Shown here: piece by piece, positions 33,421-40,578 of the stretch
How positions within the stretch are numbered: position 1 is the first letter of the stretch
Layout: each line of letters begins with the position of its first letter
NCBI RefSeq assembly: GCF_001278075.1
Contig: NZ_CP011340.1
Span: forward strand, 2,728,001-2,792,000
Length of the DNA stretch: 64,000 nucleotides
Reading direction: 5' to 3'
Origin: Streptomyces pristinaespiralis
GTDB taxonomy: Bacteria > Actinomycetota > Actinomycetes > Streptomycetales > Streptomycetaceae
The notes under the pieces: model-generated
The model's input: only the letters and a program-made list of their open reading frames with translations
What the model was told of the DNA's origin: nothing
The model's database searches: none
Translations under genes and position numbers: made by a program

Positions 33421-33448
33421 CAATGGCTTCCATCGAAAGAAACCATTG
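33421..33448. promoter_or_regulatory. 28-bp inverted repeat CAATGG...CCATTG
   Basis: Arms of ten bases with one mismatch (CAATGGCTTC and GAAACCATTG) around an 8-nt spacer. It differs from the TTGA dyads around it and may be the site of another regulator. Confidence 0.45.
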
Positions 33449-33471
33449 ACTTGATACGAGGCGTGCCTCAC

Positions 33472-33504
33472 ATTGAGCAGCATTCAATTTGAACGCCACT
33501 CAAA
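33472..33504. promoter_or_regulatory. Two adjacent dyads, ATTGA-N7-TCAAT and TTTGA-N7-TCAAA
   Basis: Two perfect 17-bp dyads share one base (33472-33488 and 33488-33504), with centres 16 bp apart. They lie 24 bp before the permease start. Their form suits a TetR-family dimer pair, and the tetR gene at 29200-29817 is the closest candidate. Confidence 0.65.
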
Positions 33505-33527
33505 CTCCGAAGGTGAGGGACTGCCGT

Positions 33528-34949
33528 ATGCCGGTGGAACAGCGCGGAGTCGACACCGTCCCCGAAGAGGAGCGCACCAGCACTCCTCGCGATCTCGTCT
33601 CGATCCTGCTCGGGTCGAACCTCTGCCTGGGGGTGATCGTCTTCGGCTGGCTCCCGGTCTCGTTCGGCCTCGGCCTGTGGCCGTCCGTCACCTCGGTGGT
33701 CGCCGGCACGATCGTCGGGGTGGCCGTCACCGCCCCGCTGGCCCTCGTCTCGCTGCGCACCGCGACCAACCTGTCGACGTCCAGCGGCGCGGCCTTCGGC
33801 GTCCGGGGCCGGCTCGTGGGCTCCGTCGTCGGCCTGCTGCTCTCGCTCGGCTACACGGCGCTGACCCTGTGGATCGGCGGCGACGTGGTGATCGGCACGC
33901 TGGCCCGCCTCGCGGGCCTGCCCACCGGCGGCCTCGCCCACACCCTCGTCTACGCACTGCTCGCGGCCTGCACCGTCGTCGGCGCCGTGTACGGCTACCG
34001 GCTGCTGCTGCGGCTCAGCAAGGTCCTGGCCGTCGGCATGACCGCGCTCCTGCTGCTCGGGATCGTCGCGTACGCCCCGGACCTCACTACCGCGGCGCCG
34101 CCCGACACCCCGTACCTGCTGGGCTCGTTCTGGCCGACCTGGGTGCTGTCGGCGGTGGCCGCCGGACTCAGCGGACCGATCGCCTTCATCACCCTGCTCG
34201 GCGACTACACCCGCTACATCTCGCCGCTGCGCCACCGCCCGCGGCGGGTGCTCGGCGCCACCTGCGTGGGGCTGACGGCCGGGCTGCTCGTCCCGCAGCT
34301 CTTCGGCACGTACACGGCGCTGGCCGCACGCGCCGGGGCCGACTACGCCGGCCCGCTCGTCGCCGCGTCCCCCGCCTGGTACCTCGTCCCGCTGCTGATC
34401 GCCGCCGCCGCGGGCTCGGTCGGCAACGCGGGACTGATGCTGTACTCGATGGGCCTCGACCTCGACGCGATCCTGCCGCGCGCCACCCGCACCCGCGCCA
34501 CGCTGGTGGTGGCCGTCGTGGCCACGGCGTTCGTGTTCGCCGGCCACTTCGGGTGGAACGCCCAGTCGGCCATGACGTCGTTCGTGCTGCTGCTCACCGC
34601 GGTGGGCGCCCCCTGGGCGGTGATCACGCTGATGGCGCACGTCCGCTGCGCGGGCGTGTACGACGCGGAGGCCCTCCAGGTCTACAACCGCCGTGCGCGA
34701 GGCGGCGTCTACTGGTTCCGTTCCGGCTGGAACGTGCGCGCCACGGTGTCCTGGGCGCTGGGCGCGGCCGTGGGACTCGCGGCCGTCTCCACCCCGCTCT
34801 ACGAAGGACCGCTCCTCGGCCTCACCGGCGGCATCGACTGCAGCTTCGTCCTGTCGGGCGTGGTGGGAGGTATCGCGTACGCGGCGCTGCGTGCGGGCGC
34901 TGCGCCCGCCGCCGTGAGCGCGCCGGTCGCGGAGACGGCTGCCTCGTGA
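33528..34949 (+). CDS. NCS1-family purine/cytosine permease
   Basis: A 473-aa membrane protein with about 12 helices. NCS1 proteins import cytosine, uracil, allantoin, hydantoins or purines with a cation. Recognisable parts are LVSILLGSNLCLGVIVFGWLP near the start, SAVAAGLSGPIAFITLLGDYTRY in the middle, and NAGLMLYSMGLDLDAILPR. ATG 33528 follows GGTGAGGG. It is divergent from the urease operon and shares its regulatory region, so it probably imports the nitrogen compound that the operon degrades. The substrate cannot be fixed from sequence. Confidence 0.88.
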   Translation: MPVEQRGVDTVPEEERTSTPRDLVSILLGSNLCLGVIVFGWLPVSFGLGLWPSVTSVVAGTIVGVAVTAPLALVSLRTATNLSTSSGAAFGVRGRLVGSVVGLLLSLGYTALTLWIGGDVVIGTLARLAGLPTGGLAHTLVYALLAACTVVGAVYGYRLLLRLSKVLAVGMTALLLLGIVAYAPDLTTAAPPDTPYLLGSFWPTWVLSAVAAGLSGPIAFITLLGDYTRYISPLRHRPRRVLGATCVGLTAGLLVPQLFGTYTALAARAGADYAGPLVAASPAWYLVPLLIAAAAGSVGNAGLMLYSMGLDLDAILPRATRTRATLVVAVVATAFVFAGHFGWNAQSAMTSFVLLLTAVGAPWAVITLMAHVRCAGVYDAEALQVYNRRARGGVYWFRSGWNVRATVSWALGAAVGLAAVSTPLYEGPLLGLTGGIDCSFVLSGVVGGIAYAALRAGAAPAAVSAPVAETAAS

Positions 34950-34952
34950 ACG

Positions 34953-34987
34953 CGACGGCCCGCCCCGGGAGCCGGGGCGGGCCGTCG
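34953..34987. terminator. Bidirectional terminator between the permease gene and ilvE
   Basis: CGACGGCCCGCCCCGG and CCGGGGCGGGCCGTCG form a perfect 16-bp stem with loop GAG. It lies 4 bp after the permease stop and 16 bp beyond the ilvE stop. Confidence 0.9.
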
Positions 34988-35002
34988 TGGTGACGCGGGG
35001 CG

Positions 35003-36109
35003 TCAGCCCAGTTCGTGCATCCAGCCGTGGACGTCCTCGCCGGAGCCCGTCTGGATGTCGAGGAGAGCCTTGCGCAGCCTCATGGTGACTTCGCCCGGCT
35101 GCCCGCCGGACTGCGTCCACTCGCCGCGGGCGGACTTCACCCGGCCGACCGGGGTGATCACCGCGGCCGTACCGCAGGCGAAGACCTCCTTGAGCGTGCC
35201 GTTCTCGGTGTCGGCCTGCCACTGGTCGATGGAGATCCGGCCCTCCTCCGACCCATAGCCGAGGTCCTTGGCCAGGGTGAGGAGCGAGTCGCGGGTGATG
35301 CCGGCGAGGAGCGAGCCGGTGAGCTCGGGGGTGACGATCTTGAGGTCGCCGCCGGGGGCCGTCTCGTAGACGAAGTACAGGTTCATGCCGCCCAGTTCCT
35401 CGACCCACCTGTGCTCGACGGCGTCGAGGTAGGCGACCTGGTCGCAGCCCTTCTGCGCGGCCTCGGCCTGGGCGAGCAGGGACGCGGCGTAGTTGCCGCC
35501 GGTCTTGGCGTCGCCCATGCCGCCGGGGACGGCGCGGACCCGGTCCTCGGAGAGCCAGATGGAGACGGGCTTGACGCCGCCGGGGAAGTACGCGCCGGCC
35601 GGCGAGGCGATGACGAGGAAGAGGTACTCGTTGGCGGGCTTCACACCCAGACCGACCTCGCTCGCGATCATGAACGGGCGGAGGTAGAGGGACGCCTCGC
35701 CGCCGTGGGCGGGGACCCACGCCTTGTCCTGCTGGACCAGCGCGTCGCAGGCGGCGATGAAGGTGTCGACCGGCAGCTCGGGCATCGCCAGGCGGCGCGC
35801 GGAACGCTGGAAGCGCTCGGCGTTGGCCTCGGGGCGGAAGGTGGCCACGGAACCGTCGGGGCGGCGGTACGCCTTGAGGCCTTCGAAGATCTCCTGCGCG
35901 TAGTGCAGGGTCATGTTGGCCGGGTCCATGGACAGCGGCCCGTAAGGAACAAGCTCGCCGTCGTGCCAGCCACGCCCCTCCGTCCACCTGATCGTCACCA
36001 TGTGGTCGGTGAAGTGGCGGCCGAATCCCGGATTGGCCAGGATCGCCTCGCGCTCCGCGTCGGACAGCGGGTGCGAGGAGGGCTTGAGCTCGATCGTGGG
36101 CGTCGTCAT
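35003..36109 (-). CDS. ilvE: Branched-chain amino acid aminotransferase
   Basis: A 368-aa fold-type IV PLP enzyme. It converts 2-keto acids and glutamate to Leu, Ile and Val. Conserved parts are [49 protein letters not shown] [15 protein letters not shown], the PLP Lys in [26 protein letters not shown] and [12 protein letters not shown]. The length matches the long class II BCAT group. ATG 36109 is the first residue of the family alignment. The upstream gene on the same strand is leuB, but a hairpin lies between, so it probably has its own promoter in the 260-bp gap. Confidence 0.93.
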   Translation of the reverse strand: MTTPTIELKPSSHPLSDAEREAILANPGFGRHFTDHMVTIRWTEGRGWHDGELVPYGPLSMDPANMTLHYAQEIFEGLKAYRRPDGSVATFRPEANAERFQRSARRLAMPELPVDTFIAACDALVQQDKAWVPAHGGEASLYLRPFMIASEVGLGVKPANEYLFLVIASPAGAYFPGGVKPVSIWLSEDRVRAVPGGMGDAKTGGNYAASLLAQAEAAQKGCDQVAYLDAVEHRWVEELGGMNLYFVYETAPGGDLKIVTPELTGSLLAGITRDSLLTLAKDLGYGSEEGRISIDQWQADTENGTLKEVFACGTAAVITPVGRVKSARGEWTQSGGQPGEVTMRLRKALLDIQTGSGEDVHGWMHELG

Positions 36110-36286
36110 GAGTGCAGTGTCCTTCACCGGTTGTTGTGACGGACCGCGCTCACGCCCACTGCTTGGACATCCGAGCATCGCCGTGCGACACGGCCCACGT
36201 CCGATTATCGCCCGTGGGGATCCGTGCAGGGAACGGCGTGAGTACGGCCCAGGTTCTGATGGTGGCACCCGGGGGCCGCACAGGAA

Positions 36287-36325
36287 AAGCCGCCGGGCGC
36301 GGTGGAGAATGCGACCCGGCGGCTT
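36287..36325 (-). terminator. Terminator of leuB
   Basis: AAGCCGCCGGG and CCCGGCGGCTT are perfect 11-bp arms with a 17-nt loop, ending in TTTT on the minus strand. A second stem, TCCGGGGG/CCCCCGGA at 36335-36353, stands just before it. Confidence 0.8.
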
Positions 36326-36369
36326 CTTGGGGTGTCCGGGGGACGCCCCCGGAAGTCGGTTTTCCCGGG

Positions 36370-37413
36370 TCAGCTCGCTACTCGTACCGCGAGCGCGTCG
36401 CCGATCTCGTCCGTGGTGCGGGTCGTGCCCGGCGCACGCTCCGCGAGGTCGGCGGCCACGGCCTCCTCGATGCGGACCGCCTCGTGCTCGTGGCCGAGGT
36501 GGCGCAGCAGGAGGGCGACCGACAGGATCGTGGCGGTGGGGTCGGCCTTGCCCTGGCCGGCGATGTCGGGGGCCGAGCCGTGGACCGGCTCGAACATCGA
36601 CGGGAACTCGCCGGTCGGGTTGATGTTGCCGGAGGCGGCCAGGCCGATGCCGCCGGTCACGGCAGCGGCGAGGTCGGTGAGGATGTCGCCGAAGAGGTTG
36701 TCGGTGACGATGACGTCGAAGCGCTCCGGCTGGGTGACGAAGAAGATCGTCGCGGCGTCGACGTGCAGATAGTCGGTGGTGACCTCGGGGTACTCCTGGC
36801 CGACCCTGTCGAAGATGTTCTTCCACATGTGCCCCGCGTAGACGAGCACGTTGTTCTTGTGGACGAGCGTCAGCTTCTTACGGGGGCGGGAGTCGGCCCG
36901 CTCGTACGCGTCGCGGACGACGCGCTCCACGCCGTAGGCCGTGTTGAGGCTGACCTCGGTGGCGACCTCGGCGGGCGTACCGGTGCGCAGGGAACCGCCG
37001 TTGCCCGTGTACGGGCCCTCTGTGCCCTCGCGCACGACGACGAAGTCGATGTCGGGGCGGCCGGCCAGCGGGGTGGCCGTGTTCGGGAAGAGCTTCGACG
37101 GACGCAGGTTGACGTAGTGGTCGAAGGCGAACCGCAGCTTCAGCAGCAGACCGCGCTCCAGCACACCGGAGGGCACCGACGGGTCGCCGATGGCGCCGAG
37201 GAGGATCGCGTCGTGGTTCTTGAGGGAGTCGAGCTCCGCGTCGGGGAGGGTCTCCCCGGTGCGGTGCCAGCGCTGGGCGCCGAGGTCGTACTCCTTGGTC
37301 TCCAGCTTCACATCCTGAGGCAGGACCGCGGCAAGGACCTTCAGGCCCTGCGCCACGACCTCCTGGCCGATGCCGTCACCGGGGACAACTGCGAGATTGA
37401 TGCTGCGAGACAT
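36370..37413 (-). CDS. leuB: 3-isopropylmalate dehydrogenase
   Basis: A 347-aa NAD-dependent decarboxylating dehydrogenase of leucine synthesis. Typical motifs are [14 protein letters not shown] at the start, [65 protein letters not shown] and [19 protein letters not shown]. It is of the type found in actinobacteria with mixed leuB and tartrate dehydrogenase similarity, but the leucine pathway neighbours support LeuB. ATG 37413 is the natural start. Two dyads lie just upstream. Confidence 0.92.
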   Translation of the reverse strand: MSRSINLAVVPGDGIGQEVVAQGLKVLAAVLPQDVKLETKEYDLGAQRWHRTGETLPDAELDSLKNHDAILLGAIGDPSVPSGVLERGLLLKLRFAFDHYVNLRPSKLFPNTATPLAGRPDIDFVVVREGTEGPYTGNGGSLRTGTPAEVATEVSLNTAYGVERVVRDAYERADSRPRKKLTLVHKNNVLVYAGHMWKNIFDRVGQEYPEVTTDYLHVDAATIFFVTQPERFDVIVTDNLFGDILTDLAAAVTGGIGLAASGNINPTGEFPSMFEPVHGSAPDIAGQGKADPTATILSVALLLRHLGHEHEAVRIEEAVAADLAERAPGTTRTTDEIGDALAVRVAS

Positions 37414-37430
37414 GTCGGCACCCTACTCCG

Positions 37431-37469
37431 CGTCCCATCCAATGACATGGGACGTCCACGATATGGACG
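37431..37469. promoter_or_regulatory. Two dyads upstream of leuB
   Basis: CGTCCCA-N10-TGGGACG (37431-37454) and CGTCCA-N5-TGGACG (37453-37469) overlap by two bases and lie 18-56 bp before the leuB start. They could be regulator sites or a compact leader structure. Confidence 0.45.
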
Positions 37470-37483
37470 CGGATTATTGTCGT

Positions 37484-37612
37484 TCAGTGTCCGGTGGAGC
37501 CGCCGTTGTCCCGGCGGTCGAGGGCACGCTGCAGGGCGGCGGCGGCGTTCTTGCGGTCGGACTCGGTGGTGCGGGAGGCGTGACGGACTCGGCGGGCGGT
37601 CGCAGCGGTCAT
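37484..37612 (-). CDS. 42-aa basic peptide, unknown
   Basis: A short frame starts MTAATARRVRHASRTTESDR and continues with an Ala/Arg helix (AAAALQRALDRRDN). ATG 37612 has GGAG 9 nt upstream (AAGGAGTCGATCATC). Codon use is GC-rich in third positions as in neighbouring genes. It lies directly upstream of leuB on the same strand but 70 bp away. I recall short proteins like this in Streptomyces genomes without a function. Too short for homology by eye. Confidence 0.6.
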   Translation of the reverse strand: MTAATARRVRHASRTTESDRKNAAAALQRALDRRDNGGSTGH

Positions 37613-37841
37613 GATGATCGACTCCTTGAGATCAGAAGAGATTTCGAGGCGCCGGAAGGGGCGGGGAGTGCGCCGCAGGGGTTGCCTGCCTGGGGGCGCG
37701 GACTCGGAACCGCCATTCGCTGGATCGAGCGAGACGTTCGGCTCCTACAAAGCTAGGCCAGTCGGGCCGCTCTGTCTCCACAATTACTCGGACTTCCTAC
37801 TATCTGAGACGCGATCTTGCGCGGAAGAACTGCGCCGCCAT

Positions 37842-37862
37842 CTAGGTTGCTTCCCTACCTAG
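37842..37862. promoter_or_regulatory. Dyad CTAGGT-N9-ACCTAG before padR
   Basis: Perfect 6-bp arms 12 bp before the padR ATG, in a locally AT-richer stretch. PadR proteins usually repress their own operon from such a site. Confidence 0.55.
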
Positions 37863-37873
37863 CTGGTGATGGA

Positions 37874-38221
37874 ATGCGGACCATGGCCGCAGACCGCAGA
37901 TCCAGCTGGCTCAAAGGCGTACTCGACCTGCTCGTCCTGTCCTGTCTCAAGGACGGCGAGAGCTACGGCTACGAGATCTCCAAGGCCCTGGCCGAGGCCG
38001 GGGTCGGCCGCATCAAGGGCGGGACGCTCTACCCGGTGCTCAACCGCCTCGAGGAGGCCGGGCTCGTCACGGCCGAGTTCAGGGCCGCGGAGCGCGGGCC
38101 GGGGCGCCGCTACTACCGGCTCACCGAGCAGGGGCGCGAGCACCTGACCGCCGAGAGCGGCGCGTGGCTGGAGTTCCACACCGCCGTCAGGACCACGCTG
38201 TTCACAGGGGGAACGACATGA
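37874..38221 (+). CDS. PadR-family transcriptional regulator
   Basis: A 115-aa winged-helix protein. The core is WLKGVLDLLVLSCLKDGESYGYEISKAL with KGGTLYPVLNRLEEAGLV and RRYYRLTEQGREHL, all diagnostic of PadR. ATG 37874 or ATG 37883 may be the start; the ribosome-binding site is weak in both. The stop overlaps the next gene by 4 bp (ATGA), so the pair is one operon, a very common PadR plus membrane-partner arrangement. The dyad upstream suggests autoregulation. Confidence 0.9.
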   Translation: MRTMAADRRSSWLKGVLDLLVLSCLKDGESYGYEISKALAEAGVGRIKGGTLYPVLNRLEEAGLVTAEFRAAERGPGRRYYRLTEQGREHLTAESGAWLEFHTAVRTTLFTGGTT

Positions 38222-38943
38222 CGACCGACCACGCAGGGTATTTCGGGGAACTCGCCGCGGCACTTGGCGCCGCGGGCGTTCCCGCGGACCGGATCGACGC
38301 CACCGTCTCCGAGCTCGCCGCCCATCTCGCGGAGACCGGCAGTACCCCGGAGGAGGAGTTCGGCCCGGCTGCCGCCTTCGCAGCGCGGCTGGGCGGCACC
38401 ACGCCCGACGTGACCGGTCCCGCCGACGAGGCGGAGACCTGGACGTGGACCGCCGACGTCTACAACGACCGCAGGCTGCTGGCACTCCACGGCGACCAGG
38501 GCTGGGAGGTCGAACGGCTCGACGCATTGGGCCGGTTCGTGTGCCGGCGCACTTCCGGCACGGCGCTCCGCTGGGAGTACCGCCGCGAGATCGTCGGCGA
38601 ACGGCGGCGCGAGGGACTGCTCGACCGCCTCGAGCCCGACGGCTGGGAGCTGTGCGGCGAGTGGTTCTTCTACGCGTACTTCAAACGCCCCAAGGCGGCG
38701 AGCACCGGGCCGGCCGCCGCTCTCACCGCCCTGCCGCAACGCCCGTCCCGCTCCTGGTACATAGGGACAAGGGCATGGCTCCTCGCCGTGGGCTGGCCGG
38801 TGGCCGTCGCCCTGATCCTCATGGCGTACGTGACGGACCGTCTCGGCTTCGCGGTCACCTTCCCGGCCCTGCTCGCCGGCGCCGTCGGCATGGCGCTCTG
38901 GACCCGGCGGCAGCTGACCAAGGGGGCAGGGAACGCCGTGTGA
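38218..38943 (+). CDS. PadR partner, DUF1700-like / DUF2812-like membrane protein
   Basis: A 241-aa protein. The N-terminal 65 residues resemble the HAAS/DUF1700 module (YFGELAAALGAAGVPADRIDATVSELAAHL). The middle (about 75-160) looks like DUF2812 (WEVERLDALGRFVCRR, LEPDGWELCGEWFFYAYFKRP). Two membrane helices follow (about 187-205 and 212-227). It is translationally coupled to padR. Such partners are thought to transmit membrane or envelope signals to PadR, but no direct function is known. Confidence 0.75.
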   Translation: MTTDHAGYFGELAAALGAAGVPADRIDATVSELAAHLAETGSTPEEEFGPAAAFAARLGGTTPDVTGPADEAETWTWTADVYNDRRLLALHGDQGWEVERLDALGRFVCRRTSGTALRWEYRREIVGERRREGLLDRLEPDGWELCGEWFFYAYFKRPKAASTGPAAALTALPQRPSRSWYIGTRAWLLAVGWPVAVALILMAYVTDRLGFAVTFPALLAGAVGMALWTRRQLTKGAGNAV

Positions 38944-39121
38944 CACCAGGCGGACCGGCATCGCGGCCGCTCCCCGCGTGGTCCCGCCGGGCTCCGGTGT
39001 CCGGCGCGGGCGGCACGCCGCACCGTGACGCCCGCGCGGACACCGCCTCCGCTGACGCGAGGAGGGTCACTGCGGGCGCCGGCTCCGGAAGCCCGGCGGG
39101 GTGAGGGGAGTTGGCCGGCTG

Positions 39122-39529
39122 CTAAAGCCTGCCGCCGGTGAGGCGGGACAGCGGGCCGCGCTGCCTGAGGCCCGCACGCCGTCCGAGCGCGTAGGAGCCT
39201 GCCACCGCGGTGGCGACACCCGTACCGGCTCCGGCCACGATCGCCTTGCGCGCCTTGACGAGCGTCCACACGACGCCTGCCTTGCCGACCGTCGCGCCTG
39301 CGGCGGTGGAGGCCGCCTGCTGGACCGTCCTGGCCGCAGTCAGCGCCTTCTCCGTGGCCATGCCGCCGATGCCCTGGGCCATCTCGCCGGTGCGGCGGGC
39401 GGTCTCCTGTGCCTTGGACGACGCCTTCGCCGGCGCCTCGGCGGCCGACCGGGCCCGCCCCTGTGCGGCGGCGGCCGTCTTCTTCGTCGTCGTACGTGCC
39501 TGGGTCGTCTTCTTCTCGGTCTCAGCCAT
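39122..39529 (-). CDS. Ala/Lys/Thr-rich protein, unknown
   Basis: A 135-aa protein. The first 55 residues are rich in Lys, Thr, Ala and Arg (KKTTQARTTTKKTAAAAQGR), similar to histone H1-like tails. The second half has small-residue segments (GMATEKALTAARTVQQAAS; AIVAGAGTGVATAVAGSYALG) that may form a membrane or amphipathic helix. ATG 39529 is chosen because translation from it begins the polar tail; no strong ribosome-binding site is seen. It is divergent from the DUF1206 gene. No family is assigned; a nucleoid or stress-related role would be a guess. Confidence 0.6.
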   Translation of the reverse strand: MAETEKKTTQARTTTKKTAAAAQGRARSAAEAPAKASSKAQETARRTGEMAQGIGGMATEKALTAARTVQQAASTAAGATVGKAGVVWTLVKARKAIVAGAGTGVATAVAGSYALGRRAGLRQRGPLSRLTGGRL

Positions 39530-39542
39530 GCCGTTCGGGTAT
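39519..39542 (+). promoter_or_regulatory. Stress sigma factor (SigB-like) promoter candidate
   Basis: GTCT, 14 nt, GGGTAT fits the Streptomyces SigB-type consensus GNNT-N14-16-GGGTAT. It points to the DUF1206 gene starting at 39645. It overlaps the start region of the divergent 135-aa gene. Confidence 0.5.
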
Positions 39543-39644
39543 CCGCCCACGGCGCACGCAAACTGAGCGGTCGTCACCGCGTGTGGTCGGCGCCGTCCCG
39601 TTTCCGGGAGAACCGCCAGGGCATCCGCGTACCGGAGGTGGCCC

Positions 39645-40484
39645 ATGAACGCACGCACATTGACGGTGCCCGGCCGGGCCCGCGCCCGCCGGGCGGCGAA
39701 CAGTTCCTTCGTCGAAGCAGCCGCGCGCTGGGGATTCGTGGCGCGCGGGGTGATCTACCTGCTCGTCGGGGCACTGGCCCTGCACATCGCCTTCGGAGGC
39801 AGCGGCCGGCAGGCCGACCGCGGCGGCGCGCTCACCCAGTTGTCGGAGCAGCCGTTCAGCTCCGTACTGCTGTGGGCGCTCGGTGCCGGACTGACCGGCA
39901 TGGCCCTGTGGCGGCTCTCCGAAGCGCTCTTCGGCGCCGCGGGAGCCGACGGGCACAAGGCACGCAAGCGACTGCTGTCCGCGGGCCGCTGTCTCTTCTA
40001 CGGGTTCGTCGCCTACTCCGTCCTCGCGTTCGCCGCGGGTGAGAGCAGCAGCGGCAGCGGCTCGAGCGACCGGCAGTCGCAGGACGTGACGGCCAGGGCG
40101 CTGGAACTGCCCGGGGGCCGGTGGATCGTCGGCCTGGCCGGTGCCGGCATCGTCGCCGCCGGTGCCTGGATCGCCGTGCGCGCCGCGCTGCGCAAGTACC
40201 GCAAGCACCTGAAGCAGGGCGGCATGTCGCGCCGGACACGGCGGCTGATCGACGTGACCGGCGTCGCGGGCGGCGTGGCCCGCGGGGTGCTGTTCGCGGC
40301 CCTCGGCGTCTTCGTGCTGAGCGCGGCGCTCAGCTACGAACCGGAGAAGGCCAAGGGCTTCGACGACACGCTGCGTTCCTTCGCGGAAACCCCCGCGGGC
40401 CCGTGGCTGCTGGTGCTCGTCGCAGCCGGCCTGGTGCTGTTCGGGATCTTCTCGTTCGCCATGGCGCGCGTGCGCCGGGTCTGA
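39645..40484 (+). CDS. DUF1206 six-helix membrane protein
   Basis: A 279-aa integral membrane protein. It has three repeats of a two-helix unit, each with the family pattern around R-W-G-F-x-A-R-G-V-I-Y (AARWGFVARGVIYLLVGALAL; SAGRCLFYGFVAYSVLAF; VAGGVARGVLFAALGVFVL). DUF1206 proteins are common in actinobacteria and unknown in function. ATG 39645 has GGAGGTGG a few bases upstream. A SigB-like promoter 100 bp upstream suggests induction by osmotic or other stress. Confidence 0.9.
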   Translation: MNARTLTVPGRARARRAANSSFVEAAARWGFVARGVIYLLVGALALHIAFGGSGRQADRGGALTQLSEQPFSSVLLWALGAGLTGMALWRLSEALFGAAGADGHKARKRLLSAGRCLFYGFVAYSVLAFAAGESSSGSGSSDRQSQDVTARALELPGGRWIVGLAGAGIVAAGAWIAVRAALRKYRKHLKQGGMSRRTRRLIDVTGVAGGVARGVLFAALGVFVLSAALSYEPEKAKGFDDTLRSFAETPAGPWLLVLVAAGLVLFGIFSFAMARVRRV

Positions 40485-40517
40485 ACCGGACGGGCGCGCG
40501 GCGGCCGCACATGGAAA

Positions 40518-40555
40518 CCGCCCCCGTGCCGGCGTGGGGGCCGGGACGGGGGCGG
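40518..40555. terminator. Bidirectional terminator between the DUF1206 gene and pruA
   Basis: CCGCCCCCGT and ACGGGGGCGG are perfect 10-bp arms with an 18-nt loop. It lies between the converging stops at 40484 and 40579. Confidence 0.75.
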
Positions 40556-40578
40556 AGTCTTGAGGGGCGACCGGAGGG

